The notes beneath the pieces were generated by a model. It ran no database searches. It worked only from the letters and a program-made list of their open reading frames with translations, and was not told where the DNA came from. Source: Pseudomonadota bacterium (GTDB lineage: Bacteria; Pseudomonadota; Gammaproteobacteria; Ga0077536). Taken from it: a stretch of DNA of 51,234 bases. Location: positions 1 through 51,234 of the forward strand of contig JABISZ010000077.1 of NCBI GenBank assembly GCA_018668255.1. Direction: 5' to 3'. Of the stretch, positions 1-10,986 are shown piece by piece. A program made the translations under genes and the position numbers. The stretch's first letter is position 1; each line of letters begins with the position of its first letter.

Positions 1-195
1 CAGAGTACTAAAATTTATGACAGAGAAACTGGCGAAGTTTCTTTTGGAAAAGTTCCCAAGGGCTCCGTCGTAGTCCCGGGAAATCTACCTTCTGAAGACG
101 GGAAATATAGTCTTTACTGCGCTGTTATTGTCAAAAAAGTGGATGAGAAAACTCGTCAAAAAACCGCTATTAATGAGCTTTTAAGAGGTATTTAA
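1..195 (+). CDS. dapD: DapD C-terminal fragment (tetrahydrodipicolinate N-succinyltransferase), 5' end outside window
   Basis: The reading frame is open from the first base and gives 64 residues ending INELLRGI. Segments such as [22 protein letters not shown] and [13 protein letters not shown] are characteristic of the C-terminal end of 2,3,4,5-tetrahydropyridine-2,6-dicarboxylate N-succinyltransferase, the cytoplasmic hexapeptide-repeat enzyme that succinylates tetrahydrodipicolinate in lysine/diaminopimelate synthesis. Only the tail is present, so active-site residues cannot be checked. The gene converges on glmM, and the two stop codons overlap (192-195), so there is no room for a terminator between the genes. 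Confidence 0.93.
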   Translation, partial: QSTKIYDRETGEVSFGKVPKGSVVVPGNLPSEDGKYSLYCAVIVKKVDEKTRQKTAINELLRGI

Positions 196-1532
196 ACTGT
201 TACTAAGCGTACTTCTTCTGCAAGCTCGAGACATAGCGTTTCTACTAAAGACAGGTCCTCCCCTTCGATCATTACTCTGATCAAAGGTTCTGTACCCGAT
301 TTTCGTAGCAAGACCCTGCCATTTTGACCCAGTCTCAAAGTGATCCTTTCAATTTCTGCCTTCAGCTTAGGAGAACGCCCTACATCTATAGACCGATTGA
401 TCGGGATATTTAACAACCTCTGCGGCAGCTTAGTCATGCCTGCCTTAAGCACTGACAAACTGTCACCAGAACTTATCACTGCTTCTAATACCTGCAAAGC
501 TGATATCAAACCATCACCAGTAGTTGTTAAATCTTTACAAATAATGTGACCAGACTGCTCCCCTCCAAGGCTCCATCCTCCTTCCCGCAATTTTTCCAAG
601 ACGTACCGATCACCTACTTTACTGCGCTCAAACCCTAAACCCAATGATGTGATTGCTCGTTCTAATCCTAGGTTACTCATCTCAGTCCCGATAACTGTGC
701 CTTGAAGGCCACCGATATGTTGACGATAGCGGGCAATAATAAATAAAAGTTCGTCACCATCTACTACTGCGCCAGTCTCATCAACCATTATTAGCCGATC
801 TGCATCTCCATCTAGTGCGATGCCAAGATCAGCTTTTCTCGCCAATACTTCTCTCTGCAAAAGTTCAGGAGATGTAGCCCCAACACCGTCATTTATATTA
901 ACGCCGTCTGGGGAAACACCAATCGGAAAAACCTGACATCCGAGTTCTGAAAGTAACTTTGGCGCGACCTGATAAGCAGCGCCGTTTGCACAATCTACAA
1001 CAATCTTCATTCCTGATACAGATATCTCGTTAGACATACTTTTTTTGCAGAAATCTATATAGGCTTCCTGGGCATGTTTGACACGACTAGCTTTTCCTAG
1101 GAGGCGAGGCTCAACGACGACCTGTTGTTTTTCGATTTCTTCCTCGATTTCAAGCTCCACGTCGTCTGATAATTTATTCCCATCGTACCCAAAGAACTTT
1201 AACCCATTATCTTGAAAAGAATTATGTGAGGCGCTTATGACAACTCCCGCTCTGGCATTGGAAAAGCGAGTCAAAAAGGCGATAGCAGGAGTGGGTAAAG
1301 GACCAAGTAAGTGAACATTAACGCCTGCAGAAGATATCCCTGCCTCCAAAGCAGACTCAAACATGTAACCCGATATACGAGTGTCTTTTCCGACTAGGAC
1401 TTTATTTTCGCCACAGTCTTTTGAACCGAGTACTCGACCAATTGCCCAACCGAGTTTTTGGAAAAAGTCAGGAGTGATAGGAAAGTCACCGACCCTACCT
1501 CTAATTCCATCGGTTCCGAAATACTTTCTCAA
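192..1532 (-). CDS. glmM: Phosphoglucosamine mutase
   Basis: 446 residues, the normal family length. GlmM interconverts glucosamine-6-phosphate and glucosamine-1-phosphate for UDP-GlcNAc, peptidoglycan and LPS synthesis. The catalytic serine loop SASHN lies at residues 100-104 (Ser102 is phosphorylated in the family). The metal loop DGDADR is at 241-246, the sugar loop GEQSGH at 324-329, and a phosphate-binding RKSGTEP loop is near the C-terminus. The start is TTG, chosen because the protein then begins at the conserved [11 protein letters not shown] and a Shine-Dalgarno AGGAG sits five bases upstream. It is the last gene of the minus-strand series after ftsH. The folP gene that often lies between ftsH and glmM is missing here (71-base gap). 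Confidence 0.96.
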   Translation of the reverse strand: MRKYFGTDGIRGRVGDFPITPDFFQKLGWAIGRVLGSKDCGENKVLVGKDTRISGYMFESALEAGISSAGVNVHLLGPLPTPAIAFLTRFSNARAGVVISASHNSFQDNGLKFFGYDGNKLSDDVELEIEEEIEKQQVVVEPRLLGKASRVKHAQEAYIDFCKKSMSNEISVSGMKIVVDCANGAAYQVAPKLLSELGCQVFPIGVSPDGVNINDGVGATSPELLQREVLARKADLGIALDGDADRLIMVDETGAVVDGDELLFIIARYRQHIGGLQGTVIGTEMSNLGLERAITSLGLGFERSKVGDRYVLEKLREGGWSLGGEQSGHIICKDLTTTGDGLISALQVLEAVISSGDSLSVLKAGMTKLPQRLLNIPINRSIDVGRSPKLKAEIERITLRLGQNGRVLLRKSGTEPLIRVMIEGEDLSLVETLCLELAEEVRLVTV

Positions 1533-1603
1533 TTAATCTCCTGCTGCCTATAATTATTGCTTCTTCACAGGGAAAAGCTTAAATCGGATGCGAATTCATC
1601 AAA

Positions 1604-3505
1604 CTAATGCAAGTTTTCAGGTCCTGCCGTATCGGTGCTATCCTCCTCAGGGTTATCCCTACTCTCAGTAGGCTCGGGATTGCTCTCCCAGTCTGCAGGC
1701 TTTCTTGGGCTTAGATTATTCATCACATCATCAAGCTGATGGCTATCTAATGTCTCGTATTCAACCAAGGCGTTCGCCATGGCATGAAGTTTATCGACGT
1801 TCTCTTCAAGAATTCTCTTAGCACGCGAGTAATTCACATTAACTATCTTTCGCACTTCCTCGTCAATTAAATGCGCAGTTTCGTCTGAGACAGTCTTATG
1901 TTGGGTCACTGAGCGACCCAGGAACACCTCACCATCATCGTCGCTGAAAGTCATTGGCCCTAACTTCTCTGAGAGCCCCCAACGCGTCACCATATTCCTG
2001 GCGAGTTCTGTTACACGCTCAATATCATTTGAGGCACCCGTGGTTACGGCGTCTGCTCCAAAGATAAGCTCCTCAGCTATCCTTCCTCCAAAAAGGCTGG
2101 AGATCTGACTCTCAAGTCGCGCCCGACTATAACTAAGCCTATCTTCCTCAGGAAGAAACATTGTCACTCCTAAAGCCCTACCACGAGGAATAACGGTTAC
2201 TTTGTACACTGGGTCGTGAAAAGGGACAAGTCGGCCGACAATTGCATGTCCAGCCTCGTGATACGCCGTCAATTTCTTCTCGTCCTCGCTCATGACCATT
2301 GAGCGTCTTTCTGCCCCCATCATTATTTTATCCTTGGCTTTTTCAAACTCGGCCATAGCGACTGCAAGCTTATCTCCCCTGGCCGCAAAAAGAGCCGCTT
2401 CATTCACTAAGTTAGCAAGGTCAGCCCCAGAAAAACCTGGGGTTCCGCGAGCCAAAGTCAGCGGGACTACATTATCCGCCATTGGTACTTTCCTCATGTG
2501 CACTTTCAAAATCTGTTCTCTACCTTTGATGTCTGGTAGCGGCACTACAACTTGTCTATCAAATCTTCCGGGTCTAAGTAGTGCTGGGTCTAAAACGTCT
2601 GGACGGTTTGTTGCCGCAATAACTATTACCCCTTCATTTCCTTCAAAGCCATCCATCTCTACCAAAAGTTGATTTAATGTTTGCTCCCGCTCATCATGGC
2701 CCCCGCCTAAGCCTGCTCCACGGTGCCGTCCTACAGCGTCAATCTCATCTATGAAAATAATACAAGGAGCTCTCTTTTTCGCTTGTTCAAACATATCTCG
2801 TACGCGAGAGGCCCCAACACCAACAAACATCTCGACAAAATCTGAACCTGAGATCGTAAAGAATGGCACCTTTGCTTCGCCGGCAATAGCTTTAGCAAGC
2901 ATTGTTTTGCCTGTCCCTGGAGACCCTACCATCAAGACACCTCGAGGGATCTTGCCTCCCAGTTTTTGAAAACGACTAGGATCTTTTAAAAAGTCGACTA
3001 GTTCTTTAACTTCTTCCTTTGCTTCCTCAACACCGGCAACATCACTAAAAGTTATACCGACTGCATCTTCGTCTAACAGCTTTGCTTTACTTTTTCCGAA
3101 AGACATTGCCCCTCTTCCCCCTGCGCCGCCTTGCATCTGACGCATTAGGTATATCCAAACACCGATAAGCAAGAGAAAGGGAAACCAAGAGATGAAAATC
3201 TGAGTGAGCAATCCTTGTTGCTGAGGTGCTTTAGCCTCAATTCGAACAGCATTCTCGAGTAACAGACCTATTAAAGGTGCATTATCGGTTTCAGGACTAT
3301 AAGTTGAGAGCCGGCTACCGTCATGGTGTTCGAACTCTATTTTAGAACCGTCCAGCGTAACTTTTGCAATCCGTCCACTTTTTACCTCCGAAACGAAATC
3401 AGAGTAATCTAAAGTCTTAGAAACCCTATCTTGCGGGGTAAAACTTTGAAACACCAGCATCAACACTAATGCGATCACTGCCCATAGTAAAAAATTTCTA
3501 GCCAT
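1604..3505 (-). CDS. ftsH: ATP-dependent zinc metalloprotease FtsH
   Basis: 633 residues. It is an inner-membrane hexameric AAA+ protease that degrades misassembled membrane proteins and regulators such as LpxC and sigma-32 in relatives. Two transmembrane helices (about 4-22 and 101-122) flank a small periplasmic domain. The AAA module has Walker A GSPGTGKT (194-201), where most gammaproteobacterial members have GPPGTGKT. Walker B FIDEID is at 251-256, and a second region of homology ends in RPGRFDRQ. The zinc site HEAGH is at 416-420, with a further acidic ligand near Asp494. The C-terminal tail is acidic and low in complexity. It lies between rlmE and glmM as in many gammaproteobacteria. 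Confidence 0.97.
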   Translation of the reverse strand: MARNFLLWAVIALVLMLVFQSFTPQDRVSKTLDYSDFVSEVKSGRIAKVTLDGSKIEFEHHDGSRLSTYSPETDNAPLIGLLLENAVRIEAKAPQQQGLLTQIFISWFPFLLLIGVWIYLMRQMQGGAGGRGAMSFGKSKAKLLDEDAVGITFSDVAGVEEAKEEVKELVDFLKDPSRFQKLGGKIPRGVLMVGSPGTGKTMLAKAIAGEAKVPFFTISGSDFVEMFVGVGASRVRDMFEQAKKRAPCIIFIDEIDAVGRHRGAGLGGGHDEREQTLNQLLVEMDGFEGNEGVIVIAATNRPDVLDPALLRPGRFDRQVVVPLPDIKGREQILKVHMRKVPMADNVVPLTLARGTPGFSGADLANLVNEAALFAARGDKLAVAMAEFEKAKDKIMMGAERRSMVMSEDEKKLTAYHEAGHAIVGRLVPFHDPVYKVTVIPRGRALGVTMFLPEEDRLSYSRARLESQISSLFGGRIAEELIFGADAVTTGASNDIERVTELARNMVTRWGLSEKLGPMTFSDDDGEVFLGRSVTQHKTVSDETAHLIDEEVRKIVNVNYSRAKRILEENVDKLHAMANALVEYETLDSHQLDDVMNNLSPRKPADWESNPEPTESRDNPEEDSTDTAGPENLH

Positions 3506-3577
3506 AACTCTAAACCTTATCCTCTAAACTGTATCTGAACATCCATTGACACGAAGAGTTTCGAACCAAATGCAAAA

Positions 3578-4198
3578 CTATATACTAAAACGTTGAGCGA
3601 CGACATAAAACTCCCTCGATTTAGCCCTTGAAGCTTCGGGCTTATAACGCGATACCTTGCCAAATAACGGTATTAAACCCTCATAAAAAAAATTTGTGTC
3701 CGGATACTCAAATAATTTTAAAATAAAGGTCCCTCTTTCTTTCAACAACTCGAGTGCGAATGATAAAGCAGTTTCAGCTAAGGCTAACGATGCAGCCTCA
3801 TCTTGAAGCATTATACCGCTCATATTAGGGGCCATATCAGAAAGAATTACATCTGCTTTTCTTCCCTGCAACTCCTCTGAAATCTGAGCCATTATCTTTT
3901 CGTCCTTACAGTCTCCTTTAATTAAAACTGCGCCCTGTAAGGCATCCATATCTAAAAGGTCAATAGCCAGCACACCACCTTTCTTCCCTACGGCAGACAT
4001 CGCCACTTGAGCCCAACCGCCTGGAGCAGCTCCTAAATCTAAAACAGTAGCTCCTTTTCGGAGAACCTTAAATCTGGCATTAATATCTCGAAGCTTATAG
4101 GCCGATCTTGAACGGAACCCATCCTTGAGACGTTGCTTTACAAATTTATCTTGTGATTGTCGCTCTAGCCATCTGTTGCTAGATGCACTTTTAGCCAC
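3578..4198 (-). CDS. rlmE: 23S rRNA (uridine-2'-O-)-methyltransferase RlmE (FtsJ/RrmJ)
   Basis: 206 residues. The family methylates U2552 in the A-loop of 23S rRNA on the assembled 50S subunit, using SAM. The SAM motif LDLGAAPGGW is at 53-62. The K-D-K-E catalytic tetrad is seen as Lys35, Asp121 (LSDMAPNMSG), Lys161 (FILKLFEYPD) and Glu196 (SREFYVV), each three residues before the E. coli position. The start is GTG directly after the greA stop codon with no strong Shine-Dalgarno, suggesting translational coupling to greA. ftsH follows 72 bases downstream. Function is secure from motifs and context. Confidence 0.95.
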   Translation of the reverse strand: MAKSASSNRWLERQSQDKFVKQRLKDGFRSRSAYKLRDINARFKVLRKGATVLDLGAAPGGWAQVAMSAVGKKGGVLAIDLLDMDALQGAVLIKGDCKDEKIMAQISEELQGRKADVILSDMAPNMSGIMLQDEAASLALAETALSFALELLKERGTFILKLFEYPDTNFFYEGLIPLFGKVSRYKPEASRAKSREFYVVAQRFSI

Positions 4199-4675
4199 TT
4201 AAACGTATTTTACCACTAAAATATCGTACTCGACCTCTCCACTAGGGGTTTCAACCATTGCAATATCTCCTTCAGACTTCCCTATGAGTGCTCGTGCTAT
4301 GGGCGAGTTAACCGAAATCATGCCGGAACGAATATCTGCTTCATCTTCACCTACGATTCGATAAACTGCGCCCTCATTGGTTTCAATGTTTGAGAGCTCA
4401 ACAGTTGTCCCAAACACAACTCGGCCACCAGCATCCACTTTAGTGACATCAATTACCGTTGCGTTGGACAGTTTCGACTCGACATCTGAAATTCGGCCTT
4501 CGTTGAAACTCTGCTGTTCCCGAGCGGCATGATACTCAGCATTTTCTTTTAGATCTCCATGGGCCCTAGCTTCGGATATTGCTTGAACGATCCGTTGACG
4601 ATCCTTTGTTTTCCTTTGGTGTAGTTCTTCCTTTAACCGCTCGGCACCTGCCGCTGTCATCGGTGTTTTATTCAT
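4199..4675 (-). CDS. greA: Transcription elongation factor GreA
   Basis: 158 residues, the same length as E. coli GreA. The protein stimulates the RNA polymerase endonuclease that rescues backtracked complexes. The N-terminal coiled coil contains the acidic tip region [13 protein letters not shown], and the C-terminal FKBP-like domain contains [15 protein letters not shown] chose the ATG at 4675, which begins [10 protein letters not shown], rather than the longer in-frame start at 4708. An AGGAG lies eight bases upstream, the start matches family N-termini, and it overlaps the carB stop as ATGA. It is therefore coupled to carB translation. Confidence 0.96.
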   Translation of the reverse strand: MNKTPMTAAGAERLKEELHQRKTKDRQRIVQAISEARAHGDLKENAEYHAAREQQSFNEGRISDVESKLSNATVIDVTKVDAGGRVVFGTTVELSNIETNEGAVYRIVGEDEADIRSGMISVNSPIARALIGKSEGDIAMVETPSGEVEYDILVVKYV

Positions 4676-7600
4676 GTCAAAAACTCCTCGTGCAAAGTTT
4701 GCAAGCACCTTACCTTCACCGCGCTTTTATCTAACACAGCAATAGCTGCCGCAGCCGCTCCTGCCAACGTTGTAGTGTATGCCACACGATGCTGGAGAGC
4801 CTGAGCCCTAATAGACGCCGACTCAGCCTTAGATCTTTTGTCTGCACTCGTGTTAATAATTAAGCTGATTTTCTTATCTTTAATCATATCAACTATATGA
4901 GGTCTACCTTCAGTCACTTTATTGACTTTTATGCACTCAATTCCTGCTGCTTGTAAATAACGCGCTGTACCTAGAGTAGCGTAAATCAAAAAACCCTCCG
5001 TGTGCAATTTACGAATTACACCGCAAATCTCTTCTTTATGTCCGTCCCGAACACTAACAAAAACAGAGCCCGCCAACGGCAAGGCCATATTAGCCGCGAC
5101 TTGCGCTTTACCAAAAGCTTCCCCGAAACTCGCTCCAATACCCATCACTTCGCCAGTCGATTTCATTTCTGGACCAAGAATCGGGTCAACGCCACGGAAC
5201 TTAACAAAGGGAAACACTGCTTCTTTGACCGAATAATAGGAGGGCACGCGTATCGCCTTAACGCCCTGTTCCTTCAAGGACTGTCCTATCATACATTTAG
5301 CACCGATATAAGGTATCGACATCCCAATAGCTTTGGACACAAAAGGAGCTGTCCTAGAAGCACGAGGATTTACCTCCAGGACATAAATCAAACCATCTTG
5401 TATGGCAAACTGGACATTCATCAAGCCAATTACCTTCAACCCTAAGGCCATTTTAACGACTTGCTCTCGCAGCTCAGATTGAATGGAGCTAGACAACGTG
5501 TGAGGCGGTAGGGAGCAAGCTGAGTCACCCGAGTGCACACCAGCCTGCTCGATATGCTCCATAATTCCGCCGATCAACACTTCTTTTCCATCACAGACTG
5601 CATCTACATCTACTTCAATCGCTCGGTCCAAAAAATGATCTAACAAGATTGGTGCCTCGTTAGAAACTGCAACCGCAGCGTCCATGTAAGTCATTAAGTC
5701 AACTTCGTTATATACGACTTCCATTGCTCTGCCGCCCAAAACATAGGAGGGCCTCACAACTAACGGATAGCCAATCTCCGAGGCCATACTCTTAGCTTCA
5801 GAGATATCTTTTATAATTCGGTTCGGAGGCTGCTTTAAACCGATATCATTAAGGAACTCTTTAAACCTTTCTCTATCTTCGGCCAAGTCAATCGAATCAG
5901 GGGATGTGCCGATAATAGGAACTCCGTTTTCCTCTAGCGCTCTTGCCAACTTCAGCGGAGTTTGCCCTCCATATTGCACAATAACGCCATAAGGCTTCTC
6001 TAGTTCGATGATTTCCAATACATCTTCTAAGGTCACAGGTTCAAAATATAGACGATCGCTCGTGTCGTAGTCAGTAGAGACGGTTTCTGGATTACAATTC
6101 ACCATAATAGACTCAAACCCAGCATCGTGGACTGCGATAGAAGCTTGCACACAGCAATAATCAAACTCTATACCTTGACCTATCCTATTAGGCCCCCCAC
6201 CTAAGACAATAATTTTCCGTGCATCAGATGGTTCAGCTTCACATTCTTCATCATAACTAGAGTACATATACGGTGTAGAGGCATCAAATTCAGCGGCGCA
6301 GGAGTCAATACGTTTATAAATAGGTTTAACATTCAACTTCTTTCTGTAGGCGAAAACTTCAGATTCAGATAGCTCTAAAACATGAGCCAAACGCGCATCA
6401 GAAAAGCCTTTGCACTTCAATACAGAAAGCTCGTCAAAACAAACATTTTCCAAGGAACGTGATTTCAAAGAAAGCTCAAGCTGAATTATTTCTCCTATCT
6501 GCGACAAGAACCAAGGGTCAATACTGGTCAGATCAAAAACTTCTTCTAATGAAAACCCCAGCCGGAAAGCATCACCAAGGTACCAAATCCTTTCAGCACC
6601 GGCGATACTGAGTTCTCTCGAAATAACTTCCTTAGACACTGTTTTCAAATCAACAACCGAATCTAAACCGTTTACACCAGTCTCAAGGCCCCTCAATGCT
6701 TTCTGGAAAGATTCTTGAAAGCTTCGTCCCATTGCCATTACCTCACCAACGGACTTCATCTGAGTGGTCAATCGATCTTCGGCCTGAGGAAATTTTTCAA
6801 AGGTAAACCGTGGGATTTTTGTCACTACATAGTCAATAGAAGGCTCAAAAGACGCCGGCATGGTGCCATCAGTAATTTCATTACGAAGCTCATCTAACGT
6901 GTATCCAATCGCCAATTTAGCTGCAATTTTAGCTATTGGAAAACCTGTGGCTTTTGATGCTAAGGCCGAAGACCTTGACACTCGAGGGTTCATTTCAATG
7001 ACAATAAGTCGACCAGACTGAGGATCCACAGCAAACTGAACATTAGAGCCACCAGTATCAACTCCAATCTCACGCAGAATCGCGACTGATGCATTGCGCA
7101 TCAACTGGTATTCTTTATCAGTAAGTGTTTGTGCCGGCGCAACAGTAATCGAATCGCCGGTGTGAATACCCATAGGATCCAAGTTTTCTATCGAACAAAT
7201 TATTATACAATTGTCCGCTCGATCCCTGACTACTTCCATTTCGAACTCTTTCCACCCTAGGAGAGACTCTTCCAACAAAATTTCGCTTATCGGAGAGGCT
7301 TCTAATCCACCACGGCATATCTCTCGGTATTCTTCCTCGTTGAAAGCTATCCCGCCACCACTGCCACCCATTGTAAATGACGGCCTAACAACAATAGGGA
7401 AACCAAGCTTCCTCTGCGCACTTTCGGCTTCTTCCAACGTATGAGCTATAAATGATTTCGCTGTTTCTAAACCGATAGACTCCATCGCATCCCGAAACTT
7501 TGAACGATCCTCAGCCTTCTCAATAGCCTTTTCCTTAGCCCCGATAAGCTCGACACCAAATTTCTTCAAAATACCTTTATTTGACAGATCAAGCGCACAA

Positions 7601-7890
7601 TTGAGGGCAGTTTGACCGCCCATGGTTGGCAAAAGAGCATCTGGCTTCTCAATTTCAATGATTTTTGCCACTGTTTCCCACGTAATCGGCTCAATATAGG
7701 TAGCGTCTGCCATTCCAGGATCAGTCATTATGGTCGCAGGATTTGAATTTACTAAAATGACACGATAACCCTCATCTCGCATAGCTTTACATGCCTGAGA
7801 TCCAGAATAGTCAAACTCACAGGCCTGACCAATAACAATAGGGCCTGCACCAATTATTAGGATGGAATGTATATCTGTCCTTTTAGCCAC
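4672..7890 (-). CDS. carB: Carbamoyl-phosphate synthase large subunit
   Basis: 1072 residues, one short of E. coli CarB. It makes carbamoyl phosphate from bicarbonate, two ATP and ammonia delivered by CarA, for arginine and pyrimidine synthesis. The two homologous ATP-grasp halves are visible. The first starts at [15 protein letters not shown] and carries [14 protein letters not shown]. The second starts near residue 555 with [19 protein letters not shown] and carries [14 protein letters not shown]. An allosteric MGS-like domain follows at the C-terminus. The start is GTG and overlaps the carA end by eight bases. The gene continues with a four-base overlap into greA, so carA-carB-greA-rlmE read as one operon. 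Confidence 0.97.
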   Translation of the reverse strand: MAKRTDIHSILIIGAGPIVIGQACEFDYSGSQACKAMRDEGYRVILVNSNPATIMTDPGMADATYIEPITWETVAKIIEIEKPDALLPTMGGQTALNCALDLSNKGILKKFGVELIGAKEKAIEKAEDRSKFRDAMESIGLETAKSFIAHTLEEAESAQRKLGFPIVVRPSFTMGGSGGGIAFNEEEYREICRGGLEASPISEILLEESLLGWKEFEMEVVRDRADNCIIICSIENLDPMGIHTGDSITVAPAQTLTDKEYQLMRNASVAILREIGVDTGGSNVQFAVDPQSGRLIVIEMNPRVSRSSALASKATGFPIAKIAAKLAIGYTLDELRNEITDGTMPASFEPSIDYVVTKIPRFTFEKFPQAEDRLTTQMKSVGEVMAMGRSFQESFQKALRGLETGVNGLDSVVDLKTVSKEVISRELSIAGAERIWYLGDAFRLGFSLEEVFDLTSIDPWFLSQIGEIIQLELSLKSRSLENVCFDELSVLKCKGFSDARLAHVLELSESEVFAYRKKLNVKPIYKRIDSCAAEFDASTPYMYSSYDEECEAEPSDARKIIVLGGGPNRIGQGIEFDYCCVQASIAVHDAGFESIMVNCNPETVSTDYDTSDRLYFEPVTLEDVLEIIELEKPYGVIVQYGGQTPLKLARALEENGVPIIGTSPDSIDLAEDRERFKEFLNDIGLKQPPNRIIKDISEAKSMASEIGYPLVVRPSYVLGGRAMEVVYNEVDLMTYMDAAVAVSNEAPILLDHFLDRAIEVDVDAVCDGKEVLIGGIMEHIEQAGVHSGDSACSLPPHTLSSSIQSELREQVVKMALGLKVIGLMNVQFAIQDGLIYVLEVNPRASRTAPFVSKAIGMSIPYIGAKCMIGQSLKEQGVKAIRVPSYYSVKEAVFPFVKFRGVDPILGPEMKSTGEVMGIGASFGEAFGKAQVAANMALPLAGSVFVSVRDGHKEEICGVIRKLHTEGFLIYATLGTARYLQAAGIECIKVNKVTEGRPHIVDMIKDKKISLIINTSADKRSKAESASIRAQALQHRVAYTTTLAGAAAAAIAVLDKSAVKVRCLQTLHEEFLT

Positions 7891-9019
7891 TGGTTATGTC
7901 AGCCTTCATTGAAGAAACAAATTTGTCGAACAAGCCATGTATATCGTGCGGTCCAGGACTACCTTCTGGATGACCTTGAAATCCAAATACCGGTTGTTCT
8001 CGATGCTCAACACCTTGCAATGTCCCATCAAATAATGATCTATGAGTTGGAGACAAAGCGTCTGGCAAGGAAGCTTCATCAACAGAGAAACCGTGATTTT
8101 GACTTGTAATCAAGACCTTGCCTTGTTGCAGATCTTTAACTGGGTGATTAGCACCATGATGCCCAAATTTCATTTTTGTAGTCTGAGCACCACAGGCTAG
8201 TGCCAAAATCTGATACCCCAAACAAATACCAAAGCTTGGGATTCCTGAATCGATAATTTCTCGCACAGCCTCAATAGCGTAATTACAAGCTTTTGGGTCG
8301 CCTGGTCCATTAGACAGAAAAACTCCGTCAGGTTGTCGCTCAATAATTTCTTTTGCCGTCGTATCAGCCGGGACGACCTCAATCTCACACCCTCGGTCCA
8401 CTAGCAATCGAAGTATGTTTCGCTTTACTCCAAAATCGTAGGCTACTACTCGAAACTTAGACTTTGGAAGCTCAGAGTGGTCATTAGTTGATAAGGACCA
8501 GATTCCCTCTTTCCATGCATAAGGAGCTTCACACGTCACTTGTTTAGCAAGATCAAGGCCTTCCAGCCCCTCAAAACCTCTCGCCGCTTCCAACGCTAAC
8601 TCTCTACTGGCGTCGTGACCACAGGAAATAGCCCCGGACAACGAGCCTTTTGTCCTAAGTAATCTAGTCAACCGCCTCGTGTCTACATTTGCGATAGCAA
8701 CAATATCATTTTGAACAAGAAAATCTCGCAGTGAGCATACCGAACGCCAATTACTCGTCTCCGAATAATTTCTTATAATCAATCCAGAAATATTGGATTT
8801 TTCTGATTCCATGTCTAGTGGATTCGTCCCAGTATTTCCTATATGAGGATAAGTGAGAGCAACTAATTGTCTCGCATATGAAGGGTCGCTAAGTATTTCT
8901 TGATACCCGCTCATAGATGTATTAAAGACAACTTCACCCGATTGCAGTCCCGAGGCACCGATAGAGGTTCCAAGAAATATACTTCCGTCGGATAACGCAA
9001 GAAATGCCGAATCGTTCAA
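7883..9019 (-). CDS. carA: Carbamoyl-phosphate synthase small (glutaminase) subunit
   Basis: 378 residues. CarA hydrolyses glutamine and channels ammonia to CarB. The N-terminal domain has the conserved [16 protein letters not shown] stretch. The C-terminal class I amidotransferase domain has the nucleophile Cys266 (SFGICLGYQ) with His350 and Glu352 ([12 protein letters not shown]). The start is TTG at 9019, chosen because the N-terminus then aligns with known CarA proteins (SAFLALSDG) and an AGGTGA lies seven bases upstream. The gene overlaps carB by eight bases. About 100 bases upstream, a weak promoter may drive carAB. Confidence 0.96.
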   Translation of the reverse strand: MNDSAFLALSDGSIFLGTSIGASGLQSGEVVFNTSMSGYQEILSDPSYARQLVALTYPHIGNTGTNPLDMESEKSNISGLIIRNYSETSNWRSVCSLRDFLVQNDIVAIANVDTRRLTRLLRTKGSLSGAISCGHDASRELALEAARGFEGLEGLDLAKQVTCEAPYAWKEGIWSLSTNDHSELPKSKFRVVAYDFGVKRNILRLLVDRGCEIEVVPADTTAKEIIERQPDGVFLSNGPGDPKACNYAIEAVREIIDSGIPSFGICLGYQILALACGAQTTKMKFGHHGANHPVKDLQQGKVLITSQNHGFSVDEASLPDALSPTHRSLFDGTLQGVEHREQPVFGFQGHPEGSPGPHDIHGLFDKFVSSMKADITSG

Positions 9020-9079
9020 AGTTTCACCTGTAAATGAAGAGCGCGTCGCGAAAATTTTGCAACCTAGCTGTTTCTTAAT

Positions 9080-9108
9080 ATTGTACTTGACAGAGTACTG
9101 ACATGGAA
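9080..9108 (-). promoter_or_regulatory. Weak candidate promoter for carA
   Basis: Reading the minus strand, TACAAT (9085-9080) matches the sigma-70 -10 box at five of six positions. TTCCAT (9108-9103) lies 17 bases upstream as a poor -35 box. It is placed correctly for a carAB promoter, but the -35 match is weak and no PyrR- or ArgR-like operator was recognised. Confidence 0.25.
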
Positions 9109-9123
9109 TGATTAATGCGTTTA

Positions 9124-10071
9124 TTAGGCACTTATCCTTCCATTAATCTGATGTGAGATTTCAATAGCCACTTCCAAAGCCTTTTTACCATCTTCACCCG
9201 ACACTTTAGGGGGAGTCCCAGTAGAGGCCGATGTCACAAAAGATTGAATTTCGGTCTTTAAAATGTCTATCCCAAGCGTAACGTCACTTTCGAACGTGAA
9301 CTCACGAACATCCTCATGCTTTTTATTGTCGACCATCCTTCCGGTTCTCAACTCGTGATTTACATAATCTAAAGATAAATACCGACTTCCTTCATACACT
9401 TCCATCGACCGGCCCGGCTCGTCAGATACGCGGCTAGCCTCAAGATTCGCTACCAAACCATCAACAAATTCGATAGAGGCCTTCGCCATATCTAGCTTCC
9501 CACTGCGGATAATTGCTCCATCAGCATGTATTTTTTTTACGCAACTATTCGACAGACTGAGAACAATGTCGATATCATGAATCATCAAATCAAGGACAAC
9601 GTCAACTTCCGTCCCACGCTCTTTGTAAGTTGCCATCCGTTTAGCTTCAATCCTTTCCGGTCTAACTATATGCTTTCGCATTAGCAATATTACTGGATTG
9701 AATCGTTCTAAATGGCCAACTTGAAGAATTAGATTTTTTCTTGAGGCTAAAGCAATTAGATTTTCCGCTTGTGCTACTGTTTCCGTCAAGGGTTTTTCTA
9801 CCAAGGCATGGACACCACCGGACAAGAAATACTTAGCTATAGGGTGATGCTGGATCGGCGGCACTACTATTGAAACGATGTCAATTTCAGAGATCAAATC
9901 GCGATAATCCGAATAGAACGTTGTGGCGTATTTAGTCGCAATATCTTGTCCTCGAACTGGATCTGTATCAGCAACACCAGAGAGCTCGACTCCAGAACAT
10001 ATCGTATACTTCTGAGCATGAAAATTACCTAAATAACCTACACCCACGACACCTGCTCGTAACTTGCGCAT
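9124..10071 (-). CDS. Gfo/Idh/MocA-family NAD(P)-dependent dehydrogenase
   Basis: 315 residues. The N-terminal Rossmann fold has the dinucleotide loop [12 protein letters not shown] (7-18) and the family Glu-Lys-Pro motif at 92-94. The C-terminal domain carries [11 protein letters not shown], with the His-Asp pair typical of the active site. The segment [10 protein letters not shown] recalls the subgroup found beside lpx genes, where GnnA oxidises the 3-position of UDP-GlcNAc for 3-amino lipid A. That assignment is inference only, since no gnnB or lpx gene is nearby. The gene sits between dapB and carA, positions that are usually adjacent. The substrate is unknown. Confidence 0.85.
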   Translation of the reverse strand: MRKLRAGVVGVGYLGNFHAQKYTICSGVELSGVADTDPVRGQDIATKYATTFYSDYRDLISEIDIVSIVVPPIQHHPIAKYFLSGGVHALVEKPLTETVAQAENLIALASRKNLILQVGHLERFNPVILLMRKHIVRPERIEAKRMATYKERGTEVDVVLDLMIHDIDIVLSLSNSCVKKIHADGAIIRSGKLDMAKASIEFVDGLVANLEASRVSDEPGRSMEVYEGSRYLSLDYVNHELRTGRMVDNKKHEDVREFTFESDVTLGIDILKTEIQSFVTSASTGTPPKVSGEDGKKALEVAIEISHQINGRISA

Positions 10072-10161
10072 TTAATTTAGACTCTTAATTTCATATAGGG
10101 ACATAGCGATTTGCCAAAGATTAGTAAGATATAAAATCAGTGAAATCCCCAGAAAATACAT

Positions 10162-10971
10162 CTATCGAAAGTTTAAGACATCCTGCATATCATATAATCC
10201 GGGCTTTCTGGACTCTAGCCACTTCGCTGCTTTTAGAGCTCCATTTGCGAAATTAGAACGATCTGAGGCGCGGTGAGTAATCTCTATTCTTTCTCCCGGA
10301 CCAGCAAACATAACGGTGTGTTCCCCCACAATATCTCCTCCTCTAACTGTGCCGAAACCGATCGTCTTAGATTCTCTTACTCCAACGTCACCTTCTCTCC
10401 CATACACAGCGCAATTCGAAAGGTTTCGCCCAAGCGCCCCAGCTACCACCTCCCCCATGCGCAGAGCAGTCCCAGAAGGGGAATCAATCTTATCCCGATG
10501 ATGTGCTTCAATTATTTCCACATCGAACTCGTCACCTAGGGCACGTGCTACAGTTTCTAGTACTTGAAAACATATGTTTACCCCGATGCTCATGTTAGGC
10601 GCAAACATGATCGGAATATATCGAGCAGCCGATTCCAAAGCTTCAACACTATCTCCCAAGCCGGTTGTTCCTATGACAATAGGCTTGTCTTTGTCCTGAC
10701 AAACAAGAACATTACTGAGTGTCGATTGCGGGGACGTAAAATCGATTAGGATATCAATATTTTCTATCACTTCGAGAAGGTTCGAGTTAACTTTAACCCC
10801 GGTACCTGTGCTTCCTGATAGAAGCCCAGCATCGAGTCCTACCAATGGAGATTCCGGACGCTCGATAGCAGCCATTAGTTGGAAGCATGGATCCTGTATG
10901 CAACGACCAATTAGCATACGGCCCATCTTACCACCTGCGCCAGCTACCCCAATCTTGATCGATTTTCCCAT
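10162..10971 (-). CDS. dapB: 4-hydroxy-tetrahydrodipicolinate reductase
   Basis: 269 residues. DapB reduces 4-hydroxy-tetrahydrodipicolinate with NAD(P)H in the lysine/diaminopimelate pathway. The N-terminal nucleotide loop GAGGKMG is at 11-17. The catalytic and substrate motif EAHHRDKIDSPSGTA places His157, His158 and Lys161 two positions before the E. coli residues. I chose the ATG at 10971 (MGKSIKIGVAG). A longer frame begins with GTG at 10983, but that GTG falls in the Shine-Dalgarno TAGGTGG that serves the ATG. The dnaJ stop lies 15 bases upstream, so dnaJ-dapB are likely cotranscribed. Confidence 0.95.
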   Translation of the reverse strand: MGKSIKIGVAGAGGKMGRMLIGRCIQDPCFQLMAAIERPESPLVGLDAGLLSGSTGTGVKVNSNLLEVIENIDILIDFTSPQSTLSNVLVCQDKDKPIVIGTTGLGDSVEALESAARYIPIMFAPNMSIGVNICFQVLETVARALGDEFDVEIIEAHHRDKIDSPSGTALRMGEVVAGALGRNLSNCAVYGREGDVGVRESKTIGFGTVRGGDIVGEHTVMFAGPGERIEITHRASDRSNFANGALKAAKWLESRKPGLYDMQDVLNFR

Positions 10972-10986
10972 CCAACAACCCACCTA

